Assembly: GCF_009753715.1 (NCBI RefSeq)
Contig: NZ_WQMS01000016.1
Location: 310,001-374,000 of the forward strand
Reading direction: 5' to 3'
From: Sphingomonas horti
GTDB taxonomy: Bacteria > Pseudomonadota > Alphaproteobacteria > Sphingomonadales > Sphingomonadaceae
DNA: 64,000 nucleotides
Shown: in pieces, positions 19,931-31,334 of the stretch
Position numbering within the stretch: the first letter of the stretch is position 1
How the letters are laid out: each line of letters begins with the position of its first letter
Translations under genes and position numbers: made by a program
Notes under the pieces: model-generated
What the model was told of the DNA's origin: nothing
The model's input: the letters and a program-made list of their open reading frames with translations, nothing else
The model's database searches: none

Positions 19931-20337
19931 CAATGCACTCCACTCAAACTCGCCAGGCTCACGCCCGAAAGCGCGCCGCGGATCGCGTTGTTCACCACGC
20001 TCCATTGCGGACGGACCTGGCAGGCCTCCTCGAGTGCGCAGCATTGCCGGCCTTCATCGACGCAGGTCGTCATCGCGATCGGCCCTTCGACTGCCTCGAC
20101 GACATCGGCCAGGCTGATCTCGCCCGGCCCGCGCGTCAGCACGAAGCCGCCGCCGCCGCCGCGCGCCGACCGGAACAGGCCTGCAGCCGCAAGCTTGCCC
20201 AGCAGCTTCTGCGTCGTCGGCAGCGGAATGCCCGTCTCCTCCGCCAGCACCGTCGCCGACAGCCGCGCGCCGTGCCCTGCCCGCGCGGCGGCGGACATGA
20301 TCACGACGGCATAGTCGGCAAGGTTGGACAGGCGCAT
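19930..20337 (-). CDS. Rrf2 family Fe-S-sensing regulator of the suf operon
   Basis: A 135-residue Rrf2/IscR-type protein: [18 protein letters not shown] starts the winged helix, [19 protein letters not shown] is the recognition region, and the C-terminal half carries Cys92, Cys99/100 and Cys106 ([17 protein letters not shown]), the pattern that binds an Fe-S cluster. As first gene of the suf operon it should repress suf when cofactor is present. The start codon lies only 5 bases from a palindrome likely to be its operator, with no Shine-Dalgarno between, so the mRNA may be leaderless or poorly translated. Confidence 0.92.
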
Positions 20338-20342
20338 GGTTC

Positions 20343-20365
20343 AATCGGACTAAACTGGTCGGATT
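20343..20365 (-). promoter_or_regulatory. Candidate Rrf2-family operator upstream of suf
   Basis: AATCGGAC-TAAACTG-GTCGGATT is an 8-bp inverted repeat with one mismatch, 5 bases before the regulator ATG. Its position fits autoregulation of the whole suf operon by the encoded Rrf2 protein. That this protein binds it is inferred from position and symmetry only. Confidence 0.55.
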
Positions 20366-20398
20366 GCCATGTGGGGGAGGGAACGGGCCGAGTCAACC

Positions 20399-20560
20399 AA
20401 ATCCTCCCCTGCATTTGCAGGGGAGGGGGACCATGCGAAGCATGGCGGAGGGGCCCGGACCCCGGCCTTGAGCCGGGGGAGGGTGTTCCCGCCCGCTCCG
20501 CGGTCGGCCCTCCACCGCGCTACGCGCGGTCCCCCTCCCGGAGCAAGCTCGGGGAGGATT
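20399..20560. repeat. Compound palindromic repeat with nested CTTGA-loop core
   Basis: It opens AATCCTCCCCTGCATTTGC and closes AGCTCGGGGAGGATT, like the copy at 13786-13940. Inside it lies the hairpin CCCCGGC-CTTGA-GCCGGGG (20460-20478), which is the core of another repeat family. The right edge overlaps the stop codon of the dehydrogenase gene at 20559-20561. Confidence 0.85.
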
Positions 20561-21428
20561 ATCTGGTCGCCACCGGCTCCGCGCCCGAATAATCGTAAAA
20601 CCCCCGCCCGGTCTTCCGCCCCAGCCACCCGGCCTCGACATACTTCACCAGCAGCGGCGCCGGCCGGAATTTCGGATCGCCCGTCCCGTCGAACAGCACC
20701 CGCGTGATCGACAGGCACGTGTCCAGCCCGATGAAGTCGGCGAGCGTCAGCGGCCCCATCGGGTGGTTGAGGCCCAGCTGGCAGGCGGCGTCGATATCGG
20801 GGATCGTCGCCACGCCTTCGCCGAGCGCGAAGCACGCCTCGTTCAGCATCGGCATCAGCACGCGGTTGACGATGAAGCCCGGCGCATCGTTCGCATGCAC
20901 GATCCGCTTGCCGAGCGTCTGCCCGAACGCCTCCACCTTCGCGACCGTCTCGTCCGAAGTGGCAAGACCGCGGATCACTTCGATCAGCCCCATGACCGGC
21001 ACCGGATTGAAGAAATGCACGCCGATGAAGCGCTCGGGGTCCGGCGCCGCCTGCGCCAGCCGCGTGATCGGGATCGACGAGGTGTTGGAGGCCAGCACCG
21101 CATCCGCCGCCAGCACCTTGCCCGCGCCCTCGAAAATCTTGCGCTTGATAGCTTCGTTCTCGGTCGCCGCCTCGACGATCAGCCCTGCCTCGGCCATCGG
21201 CGCATAGTCCGCCACCGGCTCGATCAGCGCCAGCGCCGCGTCGCGGGCTTCGGCGTCGATCTTCTCCTTGGCGATCAGCCGGTCGAGCTGCTTCGCGATC
21301 CCCGCTTTCGATTTCTCCGCGACCTCTTGGCTGACGTCGGCGAGGAACACCCGATACCCCGCCTGCGCCGAGACCTGCGCGATCCCCGCGCCCATCTGCC
21401 CGGCCCCGATGACGCCGACTGACTGCAT
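20559..21428 (-). CDS. 3-hydroxybutyryl-CoA dehydrogenase
   Basis: A 289-residue NAD-dependent dehydrogenase interconverting acetoacetyl-CoA and 3-hydroxybutyryl-CoA. The start [19 protein letters not shown] is the NAD-binding Rossmann loop; [15 protein letters not shown] and [17 protein letters not shown] contain the conserved catalytic-region Ser and His; the C-terminal domain has [16 protein letters not shown] and [12 protein letters not shown] 21428 is preceded by AGGGA. Its stop codon is at the edge of a palindromic repeat. Confidence 0.95.
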   Translation of the reverse strand: MQSVGVIGAGQMGAGIAQVSAQAGYRVFLADVSQEVAEKSKAGIAKQLDRLIAKEKIDAEARDAALALIEPVADYAPMAEAGLIVEAATENEAIKRKIFEGAGKVLAADAVLASNTSSIPITRLAQAAPDPERFIGVHFFNPVPVMGLIEVIRGLATSDETVAKVEAFGQTLGKRIVHANDAPGFIVNRVLMPMLNEACFALGEGVATIPDIDAACQLGLNHPMGPLTLADFIGLDTCLSITRVLFDGTGDPKFRPAPLLVKYVEAGWLGRKTGRGFYDYSGAEPVATR

Positions 21429-21498
21429 GTCCCTGCCCTTCGCTAATTCGATTCGGAGGCGCTCTTGCCGCCGCGCTCGCGCCGCCGCAACCGCCATG

Positions 21499-22473
21499 TC
21501 AGCGCTGCCGGCCCGCCTCGATCTGCGTGAAGCTGGCGGTGCCGATCGGGTAATCCGCCCAGTCGCGATAGTCGAAATGCCACCATTCGCTGTCGTACAC
21601 GGCAAAGCCCTGGCGCTCCATCGCGGCGCGGAGCAGGGCGCGGTTCGCCCGCTCCGCATCGGTGCCGCCCGCATAATCGGCATGAGCGCGCGCGGACATT
21701 TCGTCATAGCGGCTCGGCATCGGCGAGACGGCGCCGGTCTTCAGGTCGTAGAGGCCAAGATCGACCGCACAGCCGCGATTGTGGCGCGAGCCCTTGGCCG
21801 GATCGGCGACAAAGACATGCTTGTCCGCGGGCACGATGTCCCAGAACAGCTTGGTCGCGAACCAGGGGCGATAGCCGTCATACACGATCAGGCCATAGCC
21901 CTTCTGGGCAAGCTCTTTCGCGACCCGCGCCAGCGCTTGCGCGGCGGGCCGCTGGAGATAGGCGCCGGCGCGCTCGTAAATGGGCTGGCCGGTGAAGTTG
22001 TTCGTGCTCGCGTAGCGCGTGTCGATCCGCACGTGCGGCACCAGACCGGCGAGCGAGACCAGGTCGCTTGCGCGTTGCGCCGGGGGCTCGGCCGGCGGCG
22101 TGGCCGCGAGCGCCGCCTGGCGAAGCGCGGCGCCATCGCGGCGAACGGTGGCGCGGATCGACGCCTCGGTCTCCGCCCCGTAATCGCGGCGCACGAGGGT
22201 ACGGCCGTCGAAGGTCAGGCCGTTGGCGGTAACGACAGCCACGGCCGATCCGGCCCGATAGCGCCCGGAGCCGAGCGGCTTGAGCGGTTCGTCCGCGAGG
22301 TCCTTGCGGGCCAGGAACAGCCCGCCGTCGCGCTCGAAGATCGTCGCATCTCCCTCGGCCGCGCCGTAGCTGCCGACAAGCGAGAGATCGGGGCCATGCG
22401 CGGGCGGCCTGGCGCTTACGGCCGCTCCCATCATCAGAAGCGCAATCGCCCACGCGCGCAGCAGGGTCATCAT
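21499..22473 (-). CDS. D-alanyl-D-alanine dipeptidase (VanX/DdpX family)
   Basis: A 324-residue exported zinc dipeptidase. The N-terminus [18 protein letters not shown] is a signal peptide. The catalytic domain is in the C-terminal half: [16 protein letters not shown] provides His and Asp zinc ligands, and SEWWHFDY the Glu and third His. Such enzymes recycle D-Ala-D-Ala from peptidoglycan. About 110 residues of unrecognised sequence precede the catalytic domain. Its start overlaps the egtD stop (ATGA), so it belongs to the ergothioneine transcript. Confidence 0.88.
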   Translation of the reverse strand: MMTLLRAWAIALLMMGAAVSARPPAHGPDLSLVGSYGAAEGDATIFERDGGLFLARKDLADEPLKPLGSGRYRAGSAVAVVTANGLTFDGRTLVRRDYGAETEASIRATVRRDGAALRQAALAATPPAEPPAQRASDLVSLAGLVPHVRIDTRYASTNNFTGQPIYERAGAYLQRPAAQALARVAKELAQKGYGLIVYDGYRPWFATKLFWDIVPADKHVFVADPAKGSRHNRGCAVDLGLYDLKTGAVSPMPSRYDEMSARAHADYAGGTDAERANRALLRAAMERQGFAVYDSEWWHFDYRDWADYPIGTASFTQIEAGRQR

Positions 22474-23432
22474 GGCGCCGTTCCCGGGGGCTGGGCTTCG
22501 GCAAGGATCAGCGCGAAATTGTCGTCGGGGTCGGTCCACTCCGTGATCGGCGTCCAGGCCCCGGCGCGGAGCAGGAGGCGCGCGTCGCGGGGGCCGTATT
22601 TATGGCTGTTCTCGGTGTGGATCGTCTCGCCCGCGGCCATGGTGAAGCGCTCGCCTTCTATCGTGAACGCCATGTCGCGCACCGCGTCCAGGTGCATTTC
22701 GACCCGCGCATATCGGTCGTTCCAGATCGCCCGGTGGCGGAAGGCGTCGACGGGAATGTCGGCGTCCAGCTCGCGATTGATGCGGTGGAGCAGGTTCAGG
22801 TTGAACGCCGCCGTCACGCCCTGCGCATCGTCATAGGCGCGGGTCAGCACGTCCACGTCCTTGATCCGGTCCATGCCGATCAGCAGCATCGATCCGACGC
22901 CCAGCGTCTCCACCATCGCGCGCAGCAGGTTGACCGCGGTCCGCGCCACCATGTTGCCGATCGTGGAGCCGGGGAAGAAGCCGAGCTTCGGCAGGCTCGC
23001 GATCTCTGCCGGCGGCGCGATCGGGTGCATGAAGTCGGCTTCGACCGGCAGGATCGACAGCTTCGGAAAATCGGAGGCGAGCGCGGCGGCGCTTTCGCGC
23101 AGGAATTCGCCGGAAATGTCGATCGGAACATAGGCGGCGGGGGCGATCGCCTCCAGCAAATGCGGCGTCTTGATCGACGATCCCGAACCGAACTCGACCA
23201 CGGCGCGCCCCGGTCCCACCATCGCGGCGACTTCGGGCGCGATCCGCTCCAGCAGCGCGGTCTCCACTCGCGTCGGATAATAGTCGGGCAGCCGGGTGAT
23301 CCGCTCGAACAACTCGGAGCCCGCGCGATCATAGAACCAGCGCGCAGGGATCGCCCGCCTGGCCATGCGGAACCCCGCCAGCACATCGGCGCGGAATGCG
23401 GGGTCGACCCGGCTGGGGGCAAGCAGGTTCAC
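22470..23432 (-). CDS. egtD: L-histidine N-alpha-methyltransferase EgtD
   Basis: EgtD trimethylates histidine to hercynine, the first step in ergothioneine synthesis. The 320-residue protein has RWFYDRAGSELFERITRLP and PDYYPTRVE, the SAM-binding VVEFGSGSSIKTPHLLEA, FFPGSTIGN, and the C-terminal FTIEGERFTMAAGETIHTE. Gene order egtB-egtD with a 4-base overlap supports the assignment. No egtA, egtC or egtE is present, which is common in proteobacteria using the short pathway. Confidence 0.94.
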   Translation of the reverse strand: MNLLAPSRVDPAFRADVLAGFRMARRAIPARWFYDRAGSELFERITRLPDYYPTRVETALLERIAPEVAAMVGPGRAVVEFGSGSSIKTPHLLEAIAPAAYVPIDISGEFLRESAAALASDFPKLSILPVEADFMHPIAPPAEIASLPKLGFFPGSTIGNMVARTAVNLLRAMVETLGVGSMLLIGMDRIKDVDVLTRAYDDAQGVTAAFNLNLLHRINRELDADIPVDAFRHRAIWNDRYARVEMHLDAVRDMAFTIEGERFTMAAGETIHTENSHKYGPRDARLLLRAGAWTPITEWTDPDDNFALILAEAQPPGTAP

Positions 23433-24685
23433 AGGTCCCGCGCCAGGCGCACGCCGGTGAATTGCCAGCGCTGGTGCGGGTAGAAGAAATTGCGATAGCT
23501 CGCCCGCACATGCCTGCGCGGCGTCGCGCAGCTGCCGCCTTTCAGCACGAACTGCCCGCTCATGAACTTGCCATTATACTCGCCGACCGCGCCTTCGGCC
23601 GCCCGAAAGCCCGGATAGGGGCGATAGGCGCTGCCGGTCCATTCCCAGACGCCGCCGAATAGGCCGTGGCCCTGCGGCCGCACCGGCCCGGCAGCGTCGA
23701 GGAACTGTCCCTCATCGGGATCGAGCCCCGCTGCGGCATGCTCCCATTCCGCTTCAGTCGGCAGCCGCATCCCGGCCCACGCGGCATAGGCGTCCGCCTC
23801 GTAAAAGCTGACATGCGTGACCGGCGCGGCCGGATCGACCGGCCGCTGCCCGTCAAGGCCGAAGCTGGTCCAGCCTGCCCCGTCGCGCTCCCAATAGAGC
23901 GGCGCTTCGATGCCCTCGCGCTGGACCCAGGTCCAGCCGTCGGACAGCCACCAGCGCGGCTCGCGATAGCCGCCGTTCTGGATGAATGCGATCCAGTCGC
24001 CGTTGGTCACCGGCCGGTCCGCCAGCGCGTAGGGTTGGAGCAGCACCGAATGACGCGGTCCCTCGCAATCGAAGGCGAAGCCCGGCCCGGCATGGCCGAT
24101 CTCGACCGCACCGCTCTCGTATTCGGTCCACCCTGGCCCGCTTGGAACGAGCGCGAGCGGCCGCGCAGGCTCTGCGGGCCACATCGCCGGCCTCAGCGGA
24201 TTCTGCGCGAACAGGTGAAGGATGTCGGTCAGCAGCAATTCCTGGTGCTGCTGCTCGTGGTGGCAGCCGAGCTCGACCAGCGCCCGCGCCTCCGCGTCCA
24301 GCCCCGGCAGCGCGCCGGCAAGCGCCGCATCGACATGCGCGCGATACGCCCGCACTTCGTCCAGGCTCGGCCGCGTCAGCATGCCCCGCCGCGGCCGGGC
24401 ATGGCGCGGCCCTTCCGCCTCGTAATAGCTGTTGAACAGGTACGCGTAGGCCGGATCGAACGGCTCGTATCCCGCCAGCTCGCGCAGCACGAACGTCTCG
24501 AAGAACCAGCTCGTATGCGCCAGATGCCATTTGGCGGGCGAGGCGTCGTCCATCGACTGCACGGTGGCGTCGGCGTCGGACAGCGGCGCCGCCAGGTCCA
24601 GGCTCAGCCCCCGCACGCGCGCGAACAGCGCGGCCAGCGGGTCGGTTTTCCCCAGATGCGCAACAGGCGTCATCCGTGCCATCAT
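23429..24685 (-). CDS. egtB: Ergothioneine biosynthesis sulfoxide synthase EgtB
   Basis: EgtB is the non-heme iron enzyme that joins hercynine to a thiol donor. The DinB-like N-terminal domain has AHTSWFFETFVLRE with one iron His, and CHHEQQHQELLLTDI with the HX3HXE ligand motif. The C-terminal FGE-sulfatase domain shows LPTEAEWEHAAAG, FGGVWEWTGSAY and FVLKGGSCATPRRHVRASYR. At 418 residues it is of normal length. Several ATGs are close together at the start (24685, 24682, 24673). Confidence 0.94.
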   Translation of the reverse strand: MMARMTPVAHLGKTDPLAALFARVRGLSLDLAAPLSDADATVQSMDDASPAKWHLAHTSWFFETFVLRELAGYEPFDPAYAYLFNSYYEAEGPRHARPRRGMLTRPSLDEVRAYRAHVDAALAGALPGLDAEARALVELGCHHEQQHQELLLTDILHLFAQNPLRPAMWPAEPARPLALVPSGPGWTEYESGAVEIGHAGPGFAFDCEGPRHSVLLQPYALADRPVTNGDWIAFIQNGGYREPRWWLSDGWTWVQREGIEAPLYWERDGAGWTSFGLDGQRPVDPAAPVTHVSFYEADAYAAWAGMRLPTEAEWEHAAAGLDPDEGQFLDAAGPVRPQGHGLFGGVWEWTGSAYRPYPGFRAAEGAVGEYNGKFMSGQFVLKGGSCATPRRHVRASYRNFFYPHQRWQFTGVRLARDL

Positions 24686-24716
24686 AGGCGCAGTTCGCGA
24701 CTTTGTCGTTACGCGA

Positions 24717-25286
24717 TCAGCGCGAGGCGCCCGGCACCCACAGCACGTCGCCGCCGGACCGGCTCGCGACCAGCCGTGCCGCCACGAACAGATGGTCGGA
24801 CAGCCGGTTCAGATAGGCGAGCGCGGCCGGGTTGAGTGCGATCTCGCCCGCCGCGCGGACGGCCGTCCGTTCGGCCCGCCGCACGACCGAGCGCGCCAGG
24901 TGCAGCGCCGCGACCGCCGGCGTCCCGCCCGGCAGGATGAAGGAGCGGAGCGGCGCCAGCCCTTCGTTCATCGCGTCGATCTCGCGCTCCAGCCGTTCGA
25001 CCTGCGCTTGCACGATGCGGAGCGTCATCTCGGACGGCGCGAAATCCTCGCCCGGAGTCGCGACATCGGCGCCCAGGTCGAACAGGTCGTTCTGGATGCG
25101 CGCCAGGTCGCGCGCCAGCGGATCGCCGTCCAATGCCGCAACCGCCACCCCCAGCGCGCTGTTCGCCTCGTCGACATCTCCGATCAGCGCCATCCGCGCA
25201 TCGGCCTTGGACACGCGCGATCCGTCGACCAGCCCGGTCGTCCCGCCGTCGCCCTTGCGCGTGTAGATCTTGTTGAGCTTGACCAT
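24717..25286 (-). CDS. Cob(I)yrinic acid a,c-diamide adenosyltransferase (PduO type)
   Basis: A 189-residue enzyme that adds the 5'-deoxyadenosyl group from ATP to cobalamin. The ATP-binding N-terminus IYTRKGDGGTTGLVDGSRVS, GDVDEANSALGVAVAA, and the C-terminal RSVVRRAERTAVR with YLNRLSDHLFVAAR are diagnostic of the PduO family. It is tandem with egtB but separated by 31 bases. A repeat lies directly upstream of its start. No other cobalamin genes are in the window. Confidence 0.94.
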   Translation of the reverse strand: MVKLNKIYTRKGDGGTTGLVDGSRVSKADARMALIGDVDEANSALGVAVAALDGDPLARDLARIQNDLFDLGADVATPGEDFAPSEMTLRIVQAQVERLEREIDAMNEGLAPLRSFILPGGTPAVAALHLARSVVRRAERTAVRAAGEIALNPAALAYLNRLSDHLFVAARLVASRSGGDVLWVPGASR

Positions 25287-25428
25287 CCTTCGATACGGCC
25301 CTCGATACGCGCCTGGGGCGCTACTCGGTCCTACTCAGGACGAGCGTCAGAAAAAGTAAACCGTTCATCCTGAGTAGCTGTCGAGTAGCGCGCTTGCGGG
25401 CGTATCGAGACAGCGTATCGAAGGATCA
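25284..25428. repeat. Imperfect palindrome, CCTTCGATACG family
   Basis: The outer arms CATCCTTCGATACGG and GCGTATCGAAGGATC face each other; inner arms are CTACTCAGGACGA and TCATCCTGAGTAG. It spans the space between the adenosyltransferase start and the HIG1-type gene stop and overlaps both gene edges slightly. No similarity to the CTTGA-loop family was seen. Confidence 0.8.
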
Positions 25429-25653
25429 GCGCATCAGCAGCATCAGCAGCGCGGCGATGAACACCGCCAGCGCCTGGAAGAAGATGCGGCCCATCATCAT
25501 CCGGTTCTGCTTCAGTCCCGACGCGCTGGGGCCGGCGCCGCCCGATTTCAGATCCGCCTCGGTCGTCTTTAGGAACGTGACGACGCCGCGGATCAGCATC
25601 ACCAGCGCGGCGATCGCGGCGGCGATCATCAGGATCCAAAGGAAGGTGGTCAT
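25426..25653 (-). CDS. HIG1 domain twin-transmembrane small protein
   Basis: A 75-residue membrane protein with two helices (LWILMIAAAIAALVMLIRGV and FQALAVFIAALLMLLM) joined by a loop with LKQNRMMMGRIFFQ, the conserved HIG1 motif. HIG1-domain proteins associate with respiratory supercomplexes in mitochondria; the bacterial role is not settled. It overlaps the repeat by 3 bases at its stop. It lies 8 bases before the end of gluQRS on the same strand. Confidence 0.85.
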   Translation of the reverse strand: MTTFLWILMIAAAIAALVMLIRGVVTFLKTTEADLKSGGAGPSASGLKQNRMMMGRIFFQALAVFIAALLMLLMR

Positions 25654-25661
25654 GCCCCCAT

Positions 25662-26513
25662 CTAGTCGCCTGAAAGTCGGAATCCAAGCGGTGCGCGACC
25701 TTCGTGGAGGGCCGCGACGATCTCTTTCGGATCGACGCCTTGGGCGCGAAGGTCGGCCAGCGCCATCGCTCCGTGGCGCTTGGCGAGCCGCTCGCCGTCC
25801 GTCCCGATCAGCAGCGCGTGGTGGTGATAATCGGGCGTCGGCAGGGTCAGCAGGTCCTGCAGCAGCCGGTGGACGTGGGTAGCTGCGAACAGGTCCCGAC
25901 CGCGGATCACGTCCGTCACGCCTTGCGCAGCGTCGTCGACGGTCACCGCCAGGTGATAGCTGACCGGCGCGTCCTTGCGCGCCAATACCACGTCGCCCAG
26001 CAGGTCCGGCCGCGCCGTGACAATGCCGGCCTGCTCGTCATACCATTCGAGCGGCCCGGCCAGCGCCATCGCTTTCACCATGTCGAGCCGCCAGGCATGC
26101 GGCCGGTCGAGATCGGGAGCGGCCAGCCCGCGGCAGGTGCCGGGATAGAGCGGCCCCTCCGGCCCGTGCGGCGCGGTCGCGCTGCGGGCGATGTCGGCGC
26201 GGGTGCAGAAGCAGGGATAGATCAGCCCGCGCTGCTTCAGCCGCTCGAGCGCCTCGCTATACAGCGCCAGCCGCCGCGATTGCCGCACTGCCGGCCCGTC
26301 CCAAAGCAGCCCGAGCCAGCACAGATCCTCTTCGATCCCGGCGATATGCTCCTCGCGCGCACGGCCCGAATCTATGTCCTCGATGCGCAGCAGGAACCGC
26401 CCGCCCCGCGCTCGCGCGAAGTCGTGGGACAGGACCGCGCTCATCGCATGGCCCAGGTGCAGCCGTCCGGTCGGGCTCGGAGCAAATCGTGTTGTGGATA
26501 AGGCTAGGGACAA
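25662..26513 (-). CDS. gluQ: Glutamyl-Q tRNA(Asp) synthetase
   Basis: GluQRS adds glutamate to the queuosine of tRNA-Asp. The 283-residue protein is the catalytic half of a GluRS without an anticodon-binding domain. It shows TRFAPSPTGRLHLGHAMSAV (HIGH class I motif), RIEDIDSGRAREEH, the zinc-like YPCFCTRADI region, RGRDLFAATHVHRLLQDLL, and RLAKRHGAMALADL (KMSKS equivalent). The start is probably TTG 26513; no ATG lies before the motif. Confidence 0.93.
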   Translation of the reverse strand: MSLALSTTRFAPSPTGRLHLGHAMSAVLSHDFARARGGRFLLRIEDIDSGRAREEHIAGIEEDLCWLGLLWDGPAVRQSRRLALYSEALERLKQRGLIYPCFCTRADIARSATAPHGPEGPLYPGTCRGLAAPDLDRPHAWRLDMVKAMALAGPLEWYDEQAGIVTARPDLLGDVVLARKDAPVSYHLAVTVDDAAQGVTDVIRGRDLFAATHVHRLLQDLLTLPTPDYHHHALLIGTDGERLAKRHGAMALADLRAQGVDPKEIVAALHEGRAPLGFRLSGD

Positions 26514-26609
26514 AATCGTGGATCGGGTTGACGGGGAGTCGGGCGCAATGTCATTTCCTCGTCATTCGCTCGCGGCACAAGCCCCGGGCGAGGGAAAGGG
26601 GAGAGGCGT

Positions 26610-27176
26610 TTGTACCATCCCGATCTGATCCGGCATCCGGACAGCTGCCCGGCCCTGGTGCTGAACGCCGACTATACGCCGCTCAGCTACTATCCGCTGA
26701 GCCTCTGGCCCTGGCAGACCGCGATCAAGGCCGTGTTCCTGGACCGGGTCGACATCATCGAATCCTATGAACGGGAAGTCCGAAGTCCCACCAGCGCGAT
26801 GAAGCTGCCGTCCGTCATCGCGCTCAAGCAATATGTGCGGCCTTCGCAATATCCCGCCTTCACCCGATTCAACCTGTTCCTGCGCGATCGCTTCACCTGC
26901 CAATATTGCGGCACCGGGCGCGATCTCACCTTCGATCATGTCGTCCCCCGCGCCTATGGCGGGCGCACCACCTGGGAAAACGTCTCGACCGCCTGCGCGC
27001 CGTGCAACCTGAAAAAGGGCGGCCGCACCCCCGCCGAAGCACATATGTCGCTGCACGAGCAGCCCTATCGCCCGACCAGCTGGCAGCTCCAGGATCATGG
27101 CCGCGCCTTCCCGCCGAACTATCTGCACGAAACCTGGCGCGACTGGCTCTACTGGGACGTCGAGCTGCAGGCGTAA
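26610..27176 (+). CDS. HNH endonuclease family protein
   Basis: A 188-residue protein. The HNH domain is in the second half: FTCQYCGTGRDLTFDHVVPR, then WENVSTACAPCNLKKGGRTP, with two CxxC pairs for zinc and the central His in DHV. The N-terminal half (ALVLNADYTPLSYYPLSLW) is conserved in proteobacterial stand-alone HNH proteins whose role is not known. There is no sign of a restriction system or phage around it. The start is TTG 26610 with GGGGAGAGG just upstream; the next ATG would cut into the conserved N-terminus. Confidence 0.9.
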   Translation: MYHPDLIRHPDSCPALVLNADYTPLSYYPLSLWPWQTAIKAVFLDRVDIIESYEREVRSPTSAMKLPSVIALKQYVRPSQYPAFTRFNLFLRDRFTCQYCGTGRDLTFDHVVPRAYGGRTTWENVSTACAPCNLKKGGRTPAEAHMSLHEQPYRPTSWQLQDHGRAFPPNYLHETWRDWLYWDVELQA

Positions 27177-27186
27177 CGCCCAATAT

Positions 27187-27269
27187 CGTCATCCCGGGCT
27201 TGACCCGGGACCCACCTTCTTCCTTCGCACCAAAGGCAGGTAGGCCCCGGGTCAAGCCCGGGGTGACGA
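27187..27269. repeat. Palindromic repeat, CTTGA-loop family
   Basis: Core CCCGGG-CTTGA-CCCGGG at 27193-27209 and mirror GCCCCGGGTCAAGCCCGGGG on the right, with CCCACCTTCTTC in between. It fills the gap between the convergent HNH and DUF3035 genes. Confidence 0.9.
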
Positions 27270-27273
27270 TGCG

Positions 27274-27723
27274 TTAGTTCTGCGGTGTCGGAGAGGGCGA
27301 GGGCGCTGGAGCCGGCGTCACTGCCGTGGTCGCTGCCCGCGCGTCCTGGCCATCGCCCTCGGGCGCGGCGATGATGTCGCGGGTGACGGCGCCCTTGTCG
27401 ACCGCCGTCGTCTCGGGCGAGCCGACTTCGGAGCGAATGCCGGGCACGGCGCGGGCGGCGCCGGCATTGCCAAGCGCCGCCTGCTCCGGCGCGCTGCGTG
27501 GGGCGGGGCCGCCGAACATCGCTTCCAGCGCCTGGGTGGAGCTGTCGGCTTCCTGCGGACGCGGCGCGCCCGGGGTCGGCGGCGCCAGCGCGAAGTCGGG
27601 CGGCACCACCAAGGGCGCGCGGCGCGCGACCGCGAACTCGTCCGGCCGCGCGCGGTTCAGTCCGCCGCCGCCGCAACCCGCGAGCGTCAGCCCGGCGGCT
27701 GCCAGCACAATCACGTTACGCAT
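27274..27723 (-). CDS. DUF3035 lipoprotein (possible BamF-like)
   Basis: A 149-residue lipoprotein: signal peptide and lipobox LTLAGC, a Gly run, then RARPDEFAVARRAPLVVPPD, the signature of DUF3035. From memory, the same DEFxVxxRAPL motif was described for BamF, an alphaproteobacterial subunit of the outer-membrane assembly complex, and for the N-terminus of BamC; that link is inference here. The rest is a low-complexity Ala/Pro-rich tail ending SPTPQN. Its start overlaps the lspA stop by 8 bases, so both belong to the ileS-lspA transcript. Confidence 0.85.
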   Translation of the reverse strand: MRNVIVLAAAGLTLAGCGGGGLNRARPDEFAVARRAPLVVPPDFALAPPTPGAPRPQEADSSTQALEAMFGGPAPRSAPEQAALGNAGAARAVPGIRSEVGSPETTAVDKGAVTRDIIAAPEGDGQDARAATTAVTPAPAPSPSPTPQN

Positions 27724-28219
27724 TCACATTCTCCGCGGGTTCGTTTGCCTGGCGCGCGAGCAGCGCGCGCCCGAGCAGGATCAGGACACCGATGGTAATC
27801 GCGGCGTCGGCGACATTGAAGACCAAAAACGGGCGGAAGTCGCCGAAATGCAGGTCGAGGAAGTCGACGACATAGCCGAACCGCACCCGGTCGAGGATAT
27901 TGCCGGCGGCCCCGCCCAGCACCAGCCCCAGCGCGGCGACGTCGAACCGGTTCCGCTCACGCCACAGCCAGACCAGCACGCCGGTGCCGATCGCCGCGGT
28001 CAGCGCGACCAGCGCCCAGCGCATCGTCTCGGAACCGGCGGTCAGGAAGCCCATCGACACGCCGTAATTCGGCACGAAGTGGAAGCGGAAGATCGGCAGC
28101 AGCTCGATCGTGCCGACCGTCAGCAGGTCGAGCGGCCCGGTCATGATCCATTTGACCAGCTGGTCGAGGATGAAGATCGCGAGCGCGATCAGCAGCCCAA
28201 GGCGGCGGGTAGCGGTCAT
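27716..28219 (-). CDS. lspA: Lipoprotein signal peptidase
   Basis: LspA cleaves prolipoprotein signal peptides after lipid attachment. The 167-residue protein has four hydrophobic helices and both catalytic Asp motifs (GGAAGNILDRVRFGYVVDF and FNVADAAITIG). It follows ileS, the common gene order. Its ribosome binding site GGAGGGG lies 3 bases before the ATG and is part of the palindromic repeat filling the ileS-lspA spacer. The frame continues upstream into the repeat, but the ATG at 28219 is preferred. Confidence 0.95.
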   Translation of the reverse strand: MTATRRLGLLIALAIFILDQLVKWIMTGPLDLLTVGTIELLPIFRFHFVPNYGVSMGFLTAGSETMRWALVALTAAIGTGVLVWLWRERNRFDVAALGLVLGGAAGNILDRVRFGYVVDFLDLHFGDFRPFLVFNVADAAITIGVLILLGRALLARQANEPAENVNA

Positions 28220-28220
28220 A

Positions 28221-28324
28221 TTCCCCTCCCGCTCGCGGGAGGGGTTAGGGGAGGGCAAGCCTCACCCGAAAGGCGCGTGGCGGAAGGGCCCTCCCCCGGC
28301 CCCTTCCGCAAGCGGGAGGGGAGA
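28221..28324. repeat. Palindromic repeat filling the ileS-lspA spacer
   Basis: Arms CCCCTCCCGCTCGCGGGAGG and CCCTTCCGCAAGCGGGAGGG surround a variable centre. It starts at the base after the ileS stop codon and ends just before the lspA ATG, providing the lspA ribosome binding site. It belongs to the same family as the coding copies in sufC and ileS. Confidence 0.92.
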
Positions 28325-31213
<2,889 letters not shown>

Positions 31214-31245
31214 AAGTGCGGCGCGATTAGCCGAAGTTTTCTCCA

Positions 31246-31328
31246 TCGTCACCCCGGCCTTGAGCCGGGGCCTACCTTCTTTTGGTGCGGCATAGAAAGG
31301 TGGGTCCTGGGTCAAGCCCGGGATGGCG
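31246..31328. repeat. Palindromic repeat, CTTGA-loop family
   Basis: Core CCCCGGC-CTTGA-GCCGGGG at 31252-31270, CCTACCTTCTTT in the middle, and right arm GGGTCAAGCCCGGGATGGCG. It lies between the GT4 stop and the ileS start on the same strand, so it precedes the ileS coding region, where it may separate the two transcription units. Confidence 0.88.
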
Positions 31329-31334
31329 ACTGGG

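Noticed and set aside
24717-25428. Cobalamin riboswitch before the adenosyltransferase
   Set aside because: The upstream region is a palindromic repeat and lacks a recognisable B12 box.
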